Translations under genes and position numbers: made by a program
The notes under the pieces: model-generated
Databases searched by the model: none
What the model was told of the DNA's origin: nothing
What the model saw: only the letters and a program-made list of their open reading frames with translations
Shown here: positions 44,189-56,173 of the stretch, piece after piece
How the letters are laid out: the number at the start of each line of letters is the position of its first letter
How positions within the stretch are numbered: position 1 is the first letter of the stretch
NCBI GenBank assembly: GCA_008933995.1
Contig: WARS01000009.1
Coordinates: 4,000,001-4,064,000 of the forward strand
Length of the DNA: 64,000 nt
Reading direction: 5' to 3'
Origin: Datnioides undecimradiatus
Taxonomy: Eukaryota; Chordata; Actinopteri; Lobotiformes; Datnioididae

Positions 44189-47100
44189 AAGAATCTTTTA
44201 TGTGGGAACATCTCAAATGAGCACTGTTATTACATGGTCCTATTTCTGGTATAAATGAAAACAGCTTTTTATCATTATCTATAGATAGACAGATAGATGG
44301 ATAGAAATAATCTTTTATGTGGGAACATCTCAAAGGAACACTGTTATTACATGGTCCTATTTCTGGTATAAATGAAAACAGCTTTTTATCATTTTCACAC
44401 AAAGCAACGCTGCACTCCAGCTGAAAGGATGCAAATGAATATTGAGTACTTGTACAATCACCACTACGTGATAAAATACAGCATATGCTTCATCCTGACA
44501 AAGAGATTTGTTAACCCTCAGCTGCAGCCTGCAGGTATGAATGAAAACCATTACAAGCATCAAACGCTTGGCAGTATGCTCAAACTTCTGTTTGAACTAA
44601 TGCAAATTCATTTGCATTGATTTCCCCATGCAAATACCCCATGACAGGCCATATCAAAATACAGGTCTTGTGTAACATTTTCCTAAAAATAGCCTTGTAA
44701 GCTTTCAGTAAGGCTTCAAATGGCTGTCTATCTTTGAAAGAAAATATTTTCCACAAACAAAGAACCACAAGTTCATTGGGGGACTTTTTGTACCAATGAC
44801 ATTTGTATTTGCTTTCTGTAACATCATTGTTTAACATTTTTATATGAAGGCCTATAAATAAGAAAAGGAGGCCTCGCCTGGGGAGAAATCCATCAAAATT
44901 CAATCTGTGCGTACACAAAGCCTTGCATTTGTCAAAATGACATTTTCCTATCTCCGCATTTGACAGCATTGATTTTTTCCTTCCCTCCTCTCTGCGACCG
45001 TTGTCAATGCACGGGTGGAATAACAAAGGGAGCTGGGTAGGTTTTTCTGTTTGAACTGAGCACTCCAGCATATTGTGCTTTTCTGACTGTAGAAACAGAA
45101 AGATGGTCTATTTAACTAGCTTGTTATGCATCGACTGTAATTACCACAATAGCACACGGGACTGGGAGGGAACAGAACAGATAAAGGAAATGAGTGAACA
45201 TGCCTTTTCTTAGATGTCTTGTCATTAGCAATTTCTTTTCTTAATTCCCCTCTATTTGGCAGGGGCAATTATCACTGAGATAAGGATGACAAAACAGGAA
45301 CACAATGCAGCCTCAATGACACACCGATGGCATGGCAATTAGACAACAAGGCTGAAAGAGGGAGACAAATTGGAACTGATGTTCACAATCACATGCTGAT
45401 GCCCAAGCAGTGAAGCACACATGCGTCTGCAGTAGTCACACACGCACGCGCACACGCACACACACACACACACACACAGTTACCAGTTAATCTTGCAGAT
45501 CAAGGGCATTCAAAATAGACAATGTAACCACAACTACTCCTGTTTTATTCCTCCTCAATCCACTCCGTCTCTCATTTCTTTCAACGCCTCTCCTGCACCC
45601 ATACAACTTCAATGGCAGCAGCTGTAGAGCAGAGTCAATATTAACCAAGTGATAAAAAATAGAAGGACAGCAGCTCACATGAATAAACTGCAGCACAAAA
45701 ACACTTTTTTCTCTCCGCCTGTGCTGCTCCTCCAATGTAACAGCCAACTATTTTCTGTCATTTCCTGCGATTCAGGTGCTAGTGTGTATTCAGTCTGTAT
45801 GAATGGGTTCACTGAAGTAATTTAGAGACACATTTTCCCCTCCAAAAAAGTCAGCCTGTGGACTGTTGAACGAAGCCATCTTGGAGCTTTTCACATCGTA
45901 GGTTTAAGAAATTAAGAAAAATCTGTTACAGCTGAGTCTGTTATTCGATTACTAGAAAAGTGAATTGATTATATCGTGGTCTATTCAAACACTGTCTGGA
46001 TCCAGCCTCCTCACATGTGTTCTTCTTCTCTGTTTCATATATTTTTAATGAATATTCCTTGATTTTTAACTGCTGTTCGCACAAAATAAGACATTTGAAG
46101 AAGTTACCTTGGACCTGCTGGGCACCGTCTTATTATTTTTGACATTTCATTGAAAAAGCAAGTTGGAAAAAAAAAAAAAAAATGCTGATAATTTAGTACT
46201 GTAACTTTTTCAGCAAAAATAGAAAATAAATTGTCTGGTTGCAGGCGTTCAGATATAAAGATGTGCTACTTGTTTTGTTTTCCCAGATAATAAACCAAAT
46301 ATCTTTATTATGATTATTACAAACGTGGCATCAAGAGGTCTCAGATCAGCACCTTTGCTCTAAGTTGTTTATTGCACACGAACCCTAGGGTGAAATACGA
46401 ATTCGGCACGAGAGTGAGGCATGCAAACAAGAGGGCACTGCGCTAAACCAACAAAATGAATATTACTGGGTTTAAAACCTGTTATGAGCCATTTGAGGTG
46501 GAGGCAGAGTGGTTCATATCTCTCTGCTGGGCTGTCACAATTGCAGTCTTAAAAAGAAATCAGGTAAGACTCCACAGCTTGAAGATGCAGTGCAGTTTAC
46601 TATATAAGCGCATGTTTTGATTCAGATTCAGTTTGGGTTTTTTCATGCTGGAGATAAATCAAATGGATATTTTTGTGGCCCGGCCAACAGCGCATGTGTA
46701 CGTCTGCTAAATCACTCAACCATCTGTTGCTTTGTTTAACTCGAGAGAACTTCATAAAAAGATTATTACTGAAACGCAACTGAAATAACACAATTTCAAT
46801 TTCCATTACAGGATAGCGAGTTCTTTGATCTTTTAATGTATTTGTAGCGAGTTTAAAAGGAAAGAATATGAAAACGGCGCCTGATTACATCTGAGGGTTT
46901 GTTGTATTAATTATGATGTGTTTTCCTTTTTTCCCCCTCTCCTCTTTACATGTGCTGATGTGTGCTCGCTGCCAAGGACGAAGTTTAAACAGCATGATTT
47001 CACCATTTAATGAGGGCCTTGCTTATGATGTGTCTGGTTTTGAGATTCAAAGCATGTACTGTATGTAAAACAGTTGGCGCGTGGACCTCGACTTTATTCT

Positions 47101-50100
47101 GAGCTGAAACCGAGAAATGCCAACTAAAAGTAAAGCACGTTGGGTATGTAATTTCTCCCTCTCACTTCGTCTTCTTCACTCCCTCTCTCTATCTCCCTCA
47201 ACCACAATGACCTATTTAAGCAACAACATGTCGGCAGTCAAGATGACAGGATTGTCAAAATACCGTGGTGAGGTTAGCAGAGTCGAGGCGACCACAGCTT
47301 TACCTTCATGTAATAGTTTAGAGTAATGAGTTTTACTGTGCTGTAAACTGTCACTGTTAAATTCAATAGACAGCTCTCTCCGTCCGCCGCCTCTCGTTAA
47401 TTTGCCGATGTTGTCGTGCTACGTTTTCGGATGCGAACGGCTAAATCTTTCCTGGCTCGTTTGACATGAATGCAAATTTCCCCTCCTTGAGTAAAAGAGC
47501 GAGAAAGAGGTAGAGTTGAAAACCACAGTTTGAGATGAGAGCCCACGTTCTCATGTGCCTTGCCTCGAGATCAAACATGTAAAACAAACGCACTTTCTCA
47601 GTTCCAAGAGACCAGAGTGCACGCTTTATGATGTTTACGTGCATGTTTCTCCTCTCTGTACCGTGCACACCGAGTGCAAGCTAAGCATCCGACCTATATT
47701 AGAAACCTTTCATCTCGGGCAGACGTGTTTCCCATACATGTGATGTTCTTCTAACACTGTTAGAGGACGTTCTTGGCCTTCACAGGAAACCCCTTTGACA
47801 AGCGTGAGTAGATATTCTCTCCTTATATAAAAGCCAGCCAAAATGTGCTCTGACAGGGAGCCTCCAGAGTCTTTTACTAACCGCTAGGTGTGATTTTTCT
47901 CAACGCAGACAATTATTCCTTTAGTTTATTATTACCGCAGATTGAAAGTGTTTTTTACTGTTTAACAGCAGTGTAATTTAGAGATTTTGGCCATAACGCC
48001 TGCAGTGGTTGGCAGCCATCACCACTTCTTCTCCTGAAGCTCTCATAATCTGGATAGTTAGGACAAAGGCTGCCCTTGACTTTACTGAAAAGCAGCTACT
48101 GGTTTCTCGTCAGATCTCAACAGGGGGCCACTATAGATAACATGTGGTTAGAGATGCTGATTAAAATCCACACAGGGTTTTTCCCCTGTGTGACTTACAA
48201 AGTACAAGTTTCGCTCTGATATCTGAAATGTAATTTGAAACACATACTTTTGATTCTTCTCTCCAAGCACGAGGGCTTTAAACAATGTGGTTTTCTTATT
48301 CTCTCTCCCCTTTTGCACAGAAATTTTGACCAGGCTTTGGTACATTTCCCCCTGTTTCTATAGGTGTGCTGCTCCTATAAGCATGGAAACCTTCCCCACT
48401 CATGAGTTCATGACCTAAATCGCCAAAATAATAAGGTAAAATGTATCCACGCATTAGACGACTGAGTTTAAAGTAGAGTACTCCACTGTTTAAACATTGC
48501 CAGTGAGGGAAGAAGAGAATAAGTTGTCCTACTCACTCTGTTTGAAGCCGAGGAAGGGGATCCTCTCTATGGGCGTGTCTCTGTCTTTCATGTACTTGTA
48601 GAGCTCTACTAAGAAAGCCTGCTCCTCCGCTCGGCTCTCCTCTGATGTTTCCTCCTCTTTCTTCTCCTCCTTCTCGTTCCTCTCCTCCTTTTCCTTTTCC
48701 CTATCCTTCCCTCTCTCCTTCTCCTCAGCCGAGGATTTCTTGCTGATGCTGTTGGCCTTGTGTTTGGCTGCCGGGGTTATTTTTCCATTGGGTACCGTTC
48801 TACAGTTGGGTTTGACCTGCGAGGAAGAGAGCGCAAAGAGTGAGTGGATTTAACTTTAGACGAAAAAACCAAACCCTTAACCCTAACGGAGCGCTATTCA
48901 AATGATGTCGGACAGCTTGGATGAAATGTGTTTGGGTTAAAGCACAAACAAATATTCTTGCAGGCCACAGAGGCAGCCCCTCATTGATTATCAATGGAGC
49001 AGCTCTTCTTGTCATCACAGATTAGGCACATATTAGTTTGACTCTTGGAGAGAGAATTGCTACTATTGATTCAACTGTCCAAGGTCATAGGAATAACAGC
49101 TGTGGAAGGGCTTTTAGGGCAGATATTTCTGTCACTTTTAATATTACAGCCACAGTCAGATAGGGGCTCGATAAAGACAAATACAGAAATAATCGTATAA
49201 AGCGTCAGACAACAGGATTACAAGTAAGCCTTCAATTCTCCTCATTAAATAACAGAGCAAGGTTGACGGCCGTGGAGTGAATCTTCATCTTTCAGAATGC
49301 TGCCTCGTGTTATTTTTGGACAATTGCAGTGGAAACAAAGTGAAAACATCTTGTTCCACTGTGGGATCATGCTGTACTCGTTAAGCGACTATTGTGTGGT
49401 TAAAGGAAGTTAAAAGACAGACAGACAAATTAAGCGCTGCTGAGTATCTATGAGTGACTATGTGGTCAGGATGAAGTGAATAACTCAGTGAGTAAATCAG
49501 TTAGAAGAAGAGAAATTATATTGTTTTAGAGACGCAGGGATCAGTCAATTAGTCAAAATAATAATCTGTAAATATTTTGATAATCAATTTATCGCATTAA
49601 TCACTTTTAAGTAAAAAGGACAATTTTTAGTGACGGCTCCAGCGACTCGTTTCTTCTTATCTTAAGTTCAGTTTTTTGAAGTTTTGGACCATTGGTCAAA
49701 CAAAACAAGCAATTTAATGACGAGTCTTGAGCTCTACAAAACTATTACACAAACATTCAGTGTTAACTTGGACAAGAATTTGTTTTTTTGTTTTGTTTTA
49801 GTCACTCTCTGAAAATTTTACATGATCTCAAGTAACAGTTTCAATCTTTTTTTTGGTTTTGCTTCAGTCTTAATTTTCTCAGACAGATTCATAATGTTTC
49901 TAATTTTGCCGGATTTATTTCTCATGACTGTAAAAACTCCAGAGAGAATTAACTCCCTGTTCAGTCGTCAAGGCCGATAATCTGTTACTGACTTATCGTG
50001 CTTCTTCTGACCATAAATAATTGCAATGCGTCATTATTGGTTCTAAGTCAGTGATTTGTTATATTTTACTGGGGTCTTCTGCTAAATTTGGTGCCATATC

Positions 50101-51363
50101 CAGCTCTGCTGAACTTCAGTTTAATTAATCAGAAGTTACGGAAATGCGTAACTCCATCAGGGGAAACACTTTAGCAGCTTACGTGAAGCTAACATCAATA
50201 AAAAAATGACGTGAAATGTTCAACAAATGTATTAGAGATGCTAGAAATTATGAATGCTCAAAGCGTTTACCATTAGCTTTCCGTTAAATTTAACATCGTG
50301 CCAACGGAGAAAGGCAAGCTAATGGGCGCGGACATACACTGAGCAGAAAAACAAATGATCAAATGAAAGATGCATGGAGTCAGTGAGACTCTGAAATGGC
50401 ACTCACAAACACAAAGTCTCAGTCTTGGTTCAAATGCGAAACAGCTGCTTTGAGCACACTGTTTTGTCTCATCTTTACTTGTTAGAGCATAAAAAAACAT
50501 GTATTATGGCATTATTTTTTTTTCCTCATTTCAGTCACGACATAAGACGATACAAAACAATTCCAGTGCCTTTTTTATCCACCAGTCAACTCAATGAGAA
50601 AATAATTAACAGAGTCGTTGATTAATGTACAACAGAATGTATTAGAAAAATCTTTACCGTCTAAAAACCTTTAACCGATTGAATAAAATCAGATTTTATT
50701 TATATTTTAGAAGTGCGCTTGTCAAATTCATTTTTTTTTTTTTTTTTTTAAAAAAAGGCTCTTCTGTTAACCAACTCCCTCTCCTGCACATAAGCACTTC
50801 ACCTCTGTCACGTAACATGTAGCCTTCGCAGTCACATGTTTTACTGCATGTGCGCTACAGAATGTAACACTGCGCTGCTGCTGCTGTGCTGCTGCTGTGC
50901 TGCTGCTGTGTCTCTCATGGTGAATTGTTTGGGAAAAGAAATAAATAAATAAATAAATAAATAAATGAAAGACTGTAGCCTTGTTCTGTAACAGAAGCTA
51001 CAAAGACGTCCTGGGAAGTCTGTTGACAACACATGTTTGGGTGTCAAATGTCATTACTGCAGAGCTGCAGCATGAAATGGGACTTTTTAGGTACCCAGCC
51101 TCAGACTCGACTTCTTTTGCACAAATATTTGTATAAGGTAACGTATATATTGTACTAGGACCCCCATGAGTTTTTGTTTTGTCGTGTATCTTATCTTACC
51201 TTGGTAGTAGTTTTGTTCTCTGGGCTACAGGGGTCCTGTGTTGCCACTGCTGTTGACCCCTGGGTTAAACCCGATGACCCTTGACCCTGAGCCTGACCCT
51301 GGGAGTCCCTCCTCTGGGAGATAGATAGCTTCTTTTTCCGAGGTCGCCCCTTCAGGTTGGGAG
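31964..51363 (-). CDS. arid5b: ARID5B (AT-rich interaction domain protein), 3' six exons
   Basis: ARID5B binds AT-rich DNA and partners PHF2 in H3K9me2 demethylation. Minus-strand exons are 51363-51200, 48816-48537, 43746-43694, 42613-42516, 34411-34204 and 33985-31964. They join in frame to 940 residues. The first reads APNLKGRPRKKK, the residue run that follows DEF in human ARID5B. The ARID runs from AEEQAFLVELYKYMKDR through RRHYERLLLPYERYIKGEQ. The last exon has MSPLAKKKLLSQV, RPSVIQH, SSPHLHSLYR, HPKACRVPPMT and the C-terminus QLSSVHPSTRL. The BAH-like N-terminal exons lie beyond base 64000. The fish short isoform, if present, would need a first exon in 51364-64000, which I could not identify. 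Confidence 0.96.
34204..34411 (-). CDS. arid5b: arid5b end of ARID and basic region
   Basis: It encodes LLLPYERYIKGEQDKPLPLT, then a Lys-rich region (KAKGVGAKKLKGP, KTESKKDRGE). The acceptor is TCCTCAG and the donor ATCACAG|GTCAGT. It joins the last exon in frame at Gln|Asp. Confidence 0.93.
34546..34568 (+). repeat. (TA)n microsatellite
   Basis: A perfect TA run followed by TTTTATTTATTTATTT. Confidence 0.95.
34861..34900 (+). repeat. (TG)n microsatellite with TGCG variants
   Basis: TG units with three TGCG interruptions near the right end. Confidence 0.95.
37027..37041 (+). promoter_or_regulatory. CTCF-like binding motif
   Basis: CCACTAGGGGGCGCG matches the vertebrate CTCF core consensus (CCASYAGRKGGC followed by GC) at every core position. 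It lies in an arid5b intron; occupancy is not known. Confidence 0.55.
40781..40826 (+). repeat. (CT)n-(CA)n compound microsatellite
   Basis: A CT run interrupted once, passing directly into CA units. Confidence 0.95.
41565..41590 (+). repeat. (GT)13 microsatellite
   Basis: A perfect GT run in an arid5b intron. Confidence 0.95.
42516..42613 (-). CDS. arid5b: arid5b ARID recognition-helix exon
   Basis: It encodes ITVRRQWKHVYDELGGNPSS, then TSAATCTRRHYER. The acceptor CCCTCCAG at 42614-42615 is preferred over the nearer CGCAG because it restores ITxRR, conserved in ARID5 proteins. The Thr/Ser-rich loop contacts DNA in this fold. Confidence 0.95.
42614..43693 (-). other. arid5b: arid5b intron, 1.1 kb
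   Basis: Purine-rich on the plus strand near 43490-43650 (pyrimidine-rich before the downstream exon in the sense direction). No further feature. Confidence 0.8.
43694..43746 (-). CDS. arid5b: arid5b 53-nt ARID exon
   Basis: It completes Ile and encodes NLWTMFQAAQKLGGYEL, the core ARID helix including the invariant NLW and GGY. The acceptor is CCAACAG and the donor GAGTTG|GTAAGT. Confidence 0.96.
44141..44187 (+). repeat. (TAGA)n tetranucleotide array
   Basis: About 11-12 TAGA units immediately before the tandem duplication at 44192-44396. Confidence 0.96.
44192..44396 (+). repeat. Tandem duplication, period 117 bp
   Basis: AATCTTTTATGTGGGAACAT begins at 44192 and again at 44309. About 88 bp of each unit match with only a few differences. 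The spacer between them is itself TAGA-like (ATAGATAGACAGATAGATGG), so the duplication probably arose by slippage or unequal exchange in the tetranucleotide array. Confidence 0.93.
45436..45479 (+). repeat. (CA)n microsatellite with CG variants
   Basis: A CA run with CACGCACGCGCACACG at its left end. Confidence 0.93.
48537..48816 (-). CDS. arid5b: arid5b exon: charged linker and first ARID helix
   Basis: VKPNCRTVPNGKITPAAKHK is followed by a highly charged Lys/Glu run of about 35 residues, then AEEQAFLVELYKYMKDRDTP and IERIPFLGFKQ. The donor is CAGA|GTGAGT, leaving one base of the Ile codon. Confidence 0.94.
49545..49735 (-). repeat. Second diverged copy of the GTTGCAACTAATGATT repeat family
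   Basis: TTTTGATAATCAATTTATCG, GGCTCCAGCGACTCGTTTCT, GTTTTGGACCATTGGTCAAA and CAAAACAAGCAATTTAATGA appear in the order expected for the reverse strand of this family. Confidence 0.6.
50874..50967 (+). repeat. CTG-rich cluster and (AAAT)7 run
   Basis: Imperfect CTG/GTG triplets (50874-50910), followed 28 bp later by a clean AAAT array (50938-50967). Confidence 0.93.
51200..51363 (-). CDS. arid5b: arid5b exon with APNLKGRPRKKK
   Basis: The acceptor is CCCTCAG and the donor ACCAAG|GTAAG. It encodes PNLKGRPRKKKLSISQRRDS, a nuclear-localisation-like basic run, then a Gln/Gly/Ser-rich stretch (GQAQGQGSSG) that differs from mammals. Confidence 0.93.
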
Positions 51364-53566
51364 CTGAGGGAAAGGAAACAATGACAATGAGAATATCCAT
51401 TTATGTGGAAACGTGTGCGCTGATGCAGCACTGTTTGATTAAACCTTTGCTTATTTTCACCTCTTTGTTGCCAACATCTGGTAATTTCTAATGTTTTTTT
51501 ATCTTGGAACAATCTTGATATACTATATCTGAGAGGAAGAAAAAAAGAGATATGAAAATGTTTACAGCCCAAAATGAATTTCCTCTCTGGGGACATTTAG
51601 CCGACAAAGACGGAGGCTATGACAGGAACATTTACAATCAGGGAAAGGAATTTCACAGGGCTGCTAGCCTGTAGCTAATTATTTTTAAACTGGATTAGTG
51701 CAACATTGTGCTGAATGGGGTAGCAGGCTGCCAAATTGCTCCAGTGTGCTAGTAAACACGATCCTCAAGATCCCTCTCAACCTAAAAGAGAAACTACATT
51801 TAAATTCAGACAGATGTATTTTTAAGATTTCAGATGAGGGCGTTGTAACAGCCAGGCAATTAGTATAATACAGTAAATGACAGATGTTGGTTAACCCGCG
51901 AACCCACAAAAAGGAGAATGTTTGAAACAAACTGTTTCTGCTGAGAGAAATATTTAATACAGATGCTGCAGAGCTTGTACTTGTTCCTCACCGCAACAAC
52001 ATATATAATGTGGCTATGTGTTGGGTTGTTTTTCACAGCAGGACTTCCACGGTTATTACCTCATCGTCAGCATCGTAACGAATTGCCATAGACTAAAGCA
52101 GCTCAGATGTGCATCATGGCTCTACTTCCCTGTTTAGCCTGCTCATGTCTTAAAGCTGAACACTGTTAATTAAAAACACATGAACCTGCCTGATAGGAGC
52201 TCTTTGTTTGAAAGGCTGGCAGATATAATTGCTCAGTTCACATTACACACACAATAAAGTATTTAAGCCCTCCAAGTCCTTTGTACACCCACGTTTATGT
52301 CAACCCGCGACTGTAATGTAACTTCTTGGCAGAGAGCCTTGCCTCCACGCAGCAACACAAACAGAGATAAGCTCAAAGGAGAGAGAAAGAGAGAAACTTC
52401 AAATAATCCAAGTTCAGTCACGTATTTCACAGCGTCAACATTCTTTCTTTCCATCTGCAATGACAATTAAATCACATCCAAGGTTGTTCTCTGCCAAAAG
52501 CACTCTGTGATTATTTTTGTCGGATCAAATTCCCATCAAGAAAATGTTACAATAACATCGGAGCTGAATAAAACTAAGAGGCAGTCATTAAAAAGGGTAA
52601 AAATGATCATGTCTCAGCAACCTATCACTTCATGTTGTTATTTTCACAACTGCTAAGCTGCGGAGAAACAGCGCAGGGAAAATTCCAAGGGCATTTGTTG
52701 TGCATTTGTCATCCCTTTGGCACTAAAAAAACAAGTTTTCAACACTGTAATCTTTGCTTAGAAAGCACCGGGTGTGTTTCTTCCTTCAGTGTTTTCTCTT
52801 TCTGCTGCTCACTCTGCCACTTTTATCTTGCCAATTACTCATTAATGCTGAAAAATTACATAAACCCTTTTATTTATTTATATAATTGTGTTTATTTTCG
52901 AAGGGACAGACACACAAGTGCAAAATATTCCCTAATGCCACTTATCATAGCATTTATATCCTAAGCTAATTTGCAATGCTTGGGCTTGTCTGAAAGAAAG
53001 ACATATGTGATTAAACCAAACACAAACCATAAAGAGACAAATGTGCTTTTAAACTAGATAAAATCTTAAGAAAAGTAACTGATGACTGCATGTCAGACAT
53101 TTACCGTGCACTTAAACACACCCGCGCTATCACACAAAACACAAACACTATGTGAGTAATGTTGCAGGTTTTGGCTCGCAGGAGATTTTTATTTTAACAT
53201 GTGACATCAGTTAAAACAAACGTCGCACAGGTCTGAGCGAGGTCACACTCCCAGTGCGGTTCTGTTTTTAGTCCAATCACTAACCCCCCTGACACCCTAC
53301 ACTGAGTTACATAACCTGCCTGTCTGTTTACATTTTTCATCAGGTCAAATGCTGCTGCGTAAGAAAAAGGTGCAATTACAGCAAAACACTGCTGCATAAC
53401 ACGCGGTGACACAGCAGTGAGTTTAAATACATTGACTTATTGATAAAGGACAACCTGATCGCTATTAAACAACCGCAGAAGATATTACTGTAAACTGGGG
53501 TCAAATGGTGCAATCATGTATTTTTCTTAACATACACAAACAGGCACACAAGGTCACGCACAGGCA

Positions 53567-53567
<1 letters not shown>

Positions 53568-53606
<39 letters not shown>
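53568..53606 (+). repeat. (CT)n microsatellite
   Basis: CTCTAT units passing into a clean CT run. Confidence 0.95.
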
Positions 53607-54114
53607 GTTGCAGAAGTTGCAAAGAACTGCTGATCTGCTCTCCTCGTGGCAGAGTTGCATAAGGGAGGAGTCATCAGCTTTAGAATAACACAAAGAAAAA
53701 ATCACACACGGACTGACTCTGTACAGATTGATTTTCTAGAATGGAAACACAGACATTTATAGTCTGTGAAAAAACACAAAGCCAACATCACAAGATAATG
53801 ATTTTACAGCGCCCTGGGAGATGTGATATTTTTACCACTCTGTGGGCATTAAGTGTTTTTGTCAATGTACCAGAAAAGAAAGAGATCATTTAAAGTATAT
53901 GTGATACTTCTCTCAACAAGCCAAAAATGGGCACTACAGTCATGCATCAAAAATGGCTGCTGACCAAGCTACCAAGTTCCTCTTTGCTTCCCATCGAGTT
54001 ACTTATTTCTCAGTCTGTGGCTTTCTGCTCATCTGGGTCGTTGACATGACTTGGAGATGTGCCTTGAAGTGACCAGATGACTCTTGCCTGGTCCTTCACA
54101 AACCCCAGAGGGCA

Positions 54115-54119
<5 letters not shown>

Positions 54120-54171
<52 letters not shown>
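54120..54171 (+). repeat. (CA)26 microsatellite
   Basis: A perfect run, the longest CA repeat in the window. Confidence 0.97.
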
Positions 54172-54172
<1 letters not shown>

Positions 54173-55028
54173 GCTTATGAAGCTGTAGTAGCGAGCAGCA
54201 TTCTGGATCACGGATTGTTGGAGGGTGGTGAGGCCGTGCACACACACTCACACTCGCGCACACACGTGCACATAAATACAGGTAAGGGGTATTCCCCAGG
54301 GTGTGAATCCATCATGTCTTGTCACAGAGCACAACACCCGAGCCATAGAAGTCACAGAGGCTTCAGCAGCTAGACACAGAGCCTGACAACTTGATCTCCG
54401 GATGCAGCCGAACGCTCTCAGCTTTACAACACGGCTTTGTCTAATAATTTCTCACCCCTCAGATTCAATTAAATACAGCCCCTAATACCTCTGTTTCATT
54501 GCAATTCAGTTGATGTCAACGATAATGAAAAACTCATTAGAGACAGCTCGGGAAGGGTTCTGACGGTTCTATGCATCAGCAGAGTAGAGCCACGGGGAAC
54601 CACAACAAAATGGACTGATTGATTGAGAGGCTGCTGGGAATGGAGAGACATATCAAGCCGACTGGAGAATTCAACTGATGGATGCCTCTGTTGATAACAC
54701 TCACAGAATTGACTGAAGAAAAAGCTCAATATCTACATGTGTTCGCTTAATGATTGTGTCTTTAAAGAACGGCGGTTTCAAAAATCCTCATTAAAGCAGA
54801 CGGACAAATGATCGCTCTGATGGTGCGCGTTTTTCTGTATCTGTTCGGCAAACTGAAAAAGTACTTTGATGTACTTTAGTAGATAAGCTGCCAGCTCATT
54901 CTTTTATTTGGCAGCTTGGAATAACACTCGTGACTGAAATAATCTGTCACAACTCCAGATGTGTGGGATTGTTACCTATTTTTAGCCGCAACAGTTGCAC
55001 AGGTCAATGAATGATAACTACAGTCAGT

Positions 55029-55592
55029 TGGTTCACCACTTTGGCCCAAACTAAAATAACTCAATAACTACTGAATGGAGTGCCAGATTATGTTTCCTGT
55101 ATCCTAATAACTTTGGGGGTCACGTGACTTTTCCTCTCCGTGCCACTTTCAGGCCAAGTTTTCTGTTTTCTAAGCTAATACCTTCAAAAGACAACTTTGC
55201 AGCTAAACTAACCACCCTAACCAACCAACCCCCAGCCTGTCTTAAGTGCTAATTAGCAACCATTTGCATGCTATCATGCTACACTAAGATAGTTAACATG
55301 GTGAGCCTTGTAGCCGCCTAGCATCAACATGTTACGATTATTAAGTGAGCATGTTAGCATGCTAGTGTTAGCGTTTAGCCTAAATTAGCAATCTACAATA
55401 CTAGAAAAAGCACAATTAAGCCCTTGATCTATATAGTTTGAAATACTAAAACATGAGCCTACATTATGTTGAAGACATGCTTTGCCTTCCTAATGACAAA
55501 ATGTAATGTAATAATGAATAAACACTAACTACGTCCTGTTCCTAAGTGCAGCCGCACAGAGCCTCTAGCATAGTTGTAGACTCAGTCTTGTT
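55029..55592 (+). repeat. Interspersed repeat of a family common in percomorph fish, about 560 bp
   Basis: TTCACCACTTTGGCCCAAAC, then CTCAATAACTACTGAATGGA, CTTTGGGGGTCACGTGACTT, AGTGCTAATTAGCAACCATT, GTGAGCATGTTAGCATGCTA and CTAAGTGCAGCCGCACAGAG occur in the order I know from a frequent fish repeat. It is diverged and partly rearranged by an AT-rich insertion before the last block. Its class is not certain. Confidence 0.75.
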
Positions 55593-56126
55593 AAACAGTA
55601 TGAAGCAGGAGTACAGGGACTGTTATTCTGCAATCTTCTTTGCAATCTCCTAAGTAATCATATTATGGAAATGAGCAATGAGGCTGTTATGAATGTTGAT
55701 CATTCATTTTATGGGCGTTTATAAAGGTCAAGCTGAAATAAATCACTCATAAAAGTTGTTGAGGAATACTAAAGTGTAAAAGTTACTAATGGCAGACGAA
55801 AAAAAACTCTGGTCCAACATCAAGGTTACAAAACCTGCTGAGTACAATAATTAACATTTCGTCAGTTTTTTGCAAATCAAATGTGGACCTCTTTACAGAT
55901 GCAGTGGCTGTTCTAACTCGTCAGATGTGAAGCAGGAACATCTAAGGGTTTTTACCCCCCCCCCCCAGTGCAGACAAACTGTGACGGGCTGACTGATGAA
56001 GGATCTATCAATCTGCACTTTAATGAAACAGAAACACAATCTCATGTCTTCACTCTAACTCTTAATTCTGTGGTTTAACTTCAACTTCCCTTCACCATAA
56101 TAAGGTCCAAGGTCAAACACGAGGTG

Positions 56127-56173
56127 AAGGGGGAGGGGGAGGAGGGGGAGGAGGAGGAGGAGGAGGAGGAGGA
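56127..56173 (+). repeat. (GGA)n purine tract
   Basis: GGA/GGGGA units on one strand; a polypurine tract able to form triplex DNA. Confidence 0.95.

Larger units (their letters stand above)
43747..48536 (-). other. arid5b: arid5b intron, 4.8 kb
   Basis: It holds a TAGA array, a 117-bp tandem duplication (44192-44396), a CA run (45436-45479), and the adapter-like 14-mer at 46399-46412. No coding sequence was recognised. Confidence 0.7.
48817..51199 (-). other. arid5b: arid5b intron, 2.4 kb
   Basis: It contains a repeat copy (49545-49735), a T18 run (about 50731-50749), a CTG/GCTGTG cluster (50874-50910) and an (AAAT)n run (50938-50967). No exon was seen. Confidence 0.75.

Noticed and set aside
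44580-45071. 163-codon open frame on the minus strand
   Set aside because: No homology recognised and no flanking splice or initiation signals. It lies within an arid5b intron.
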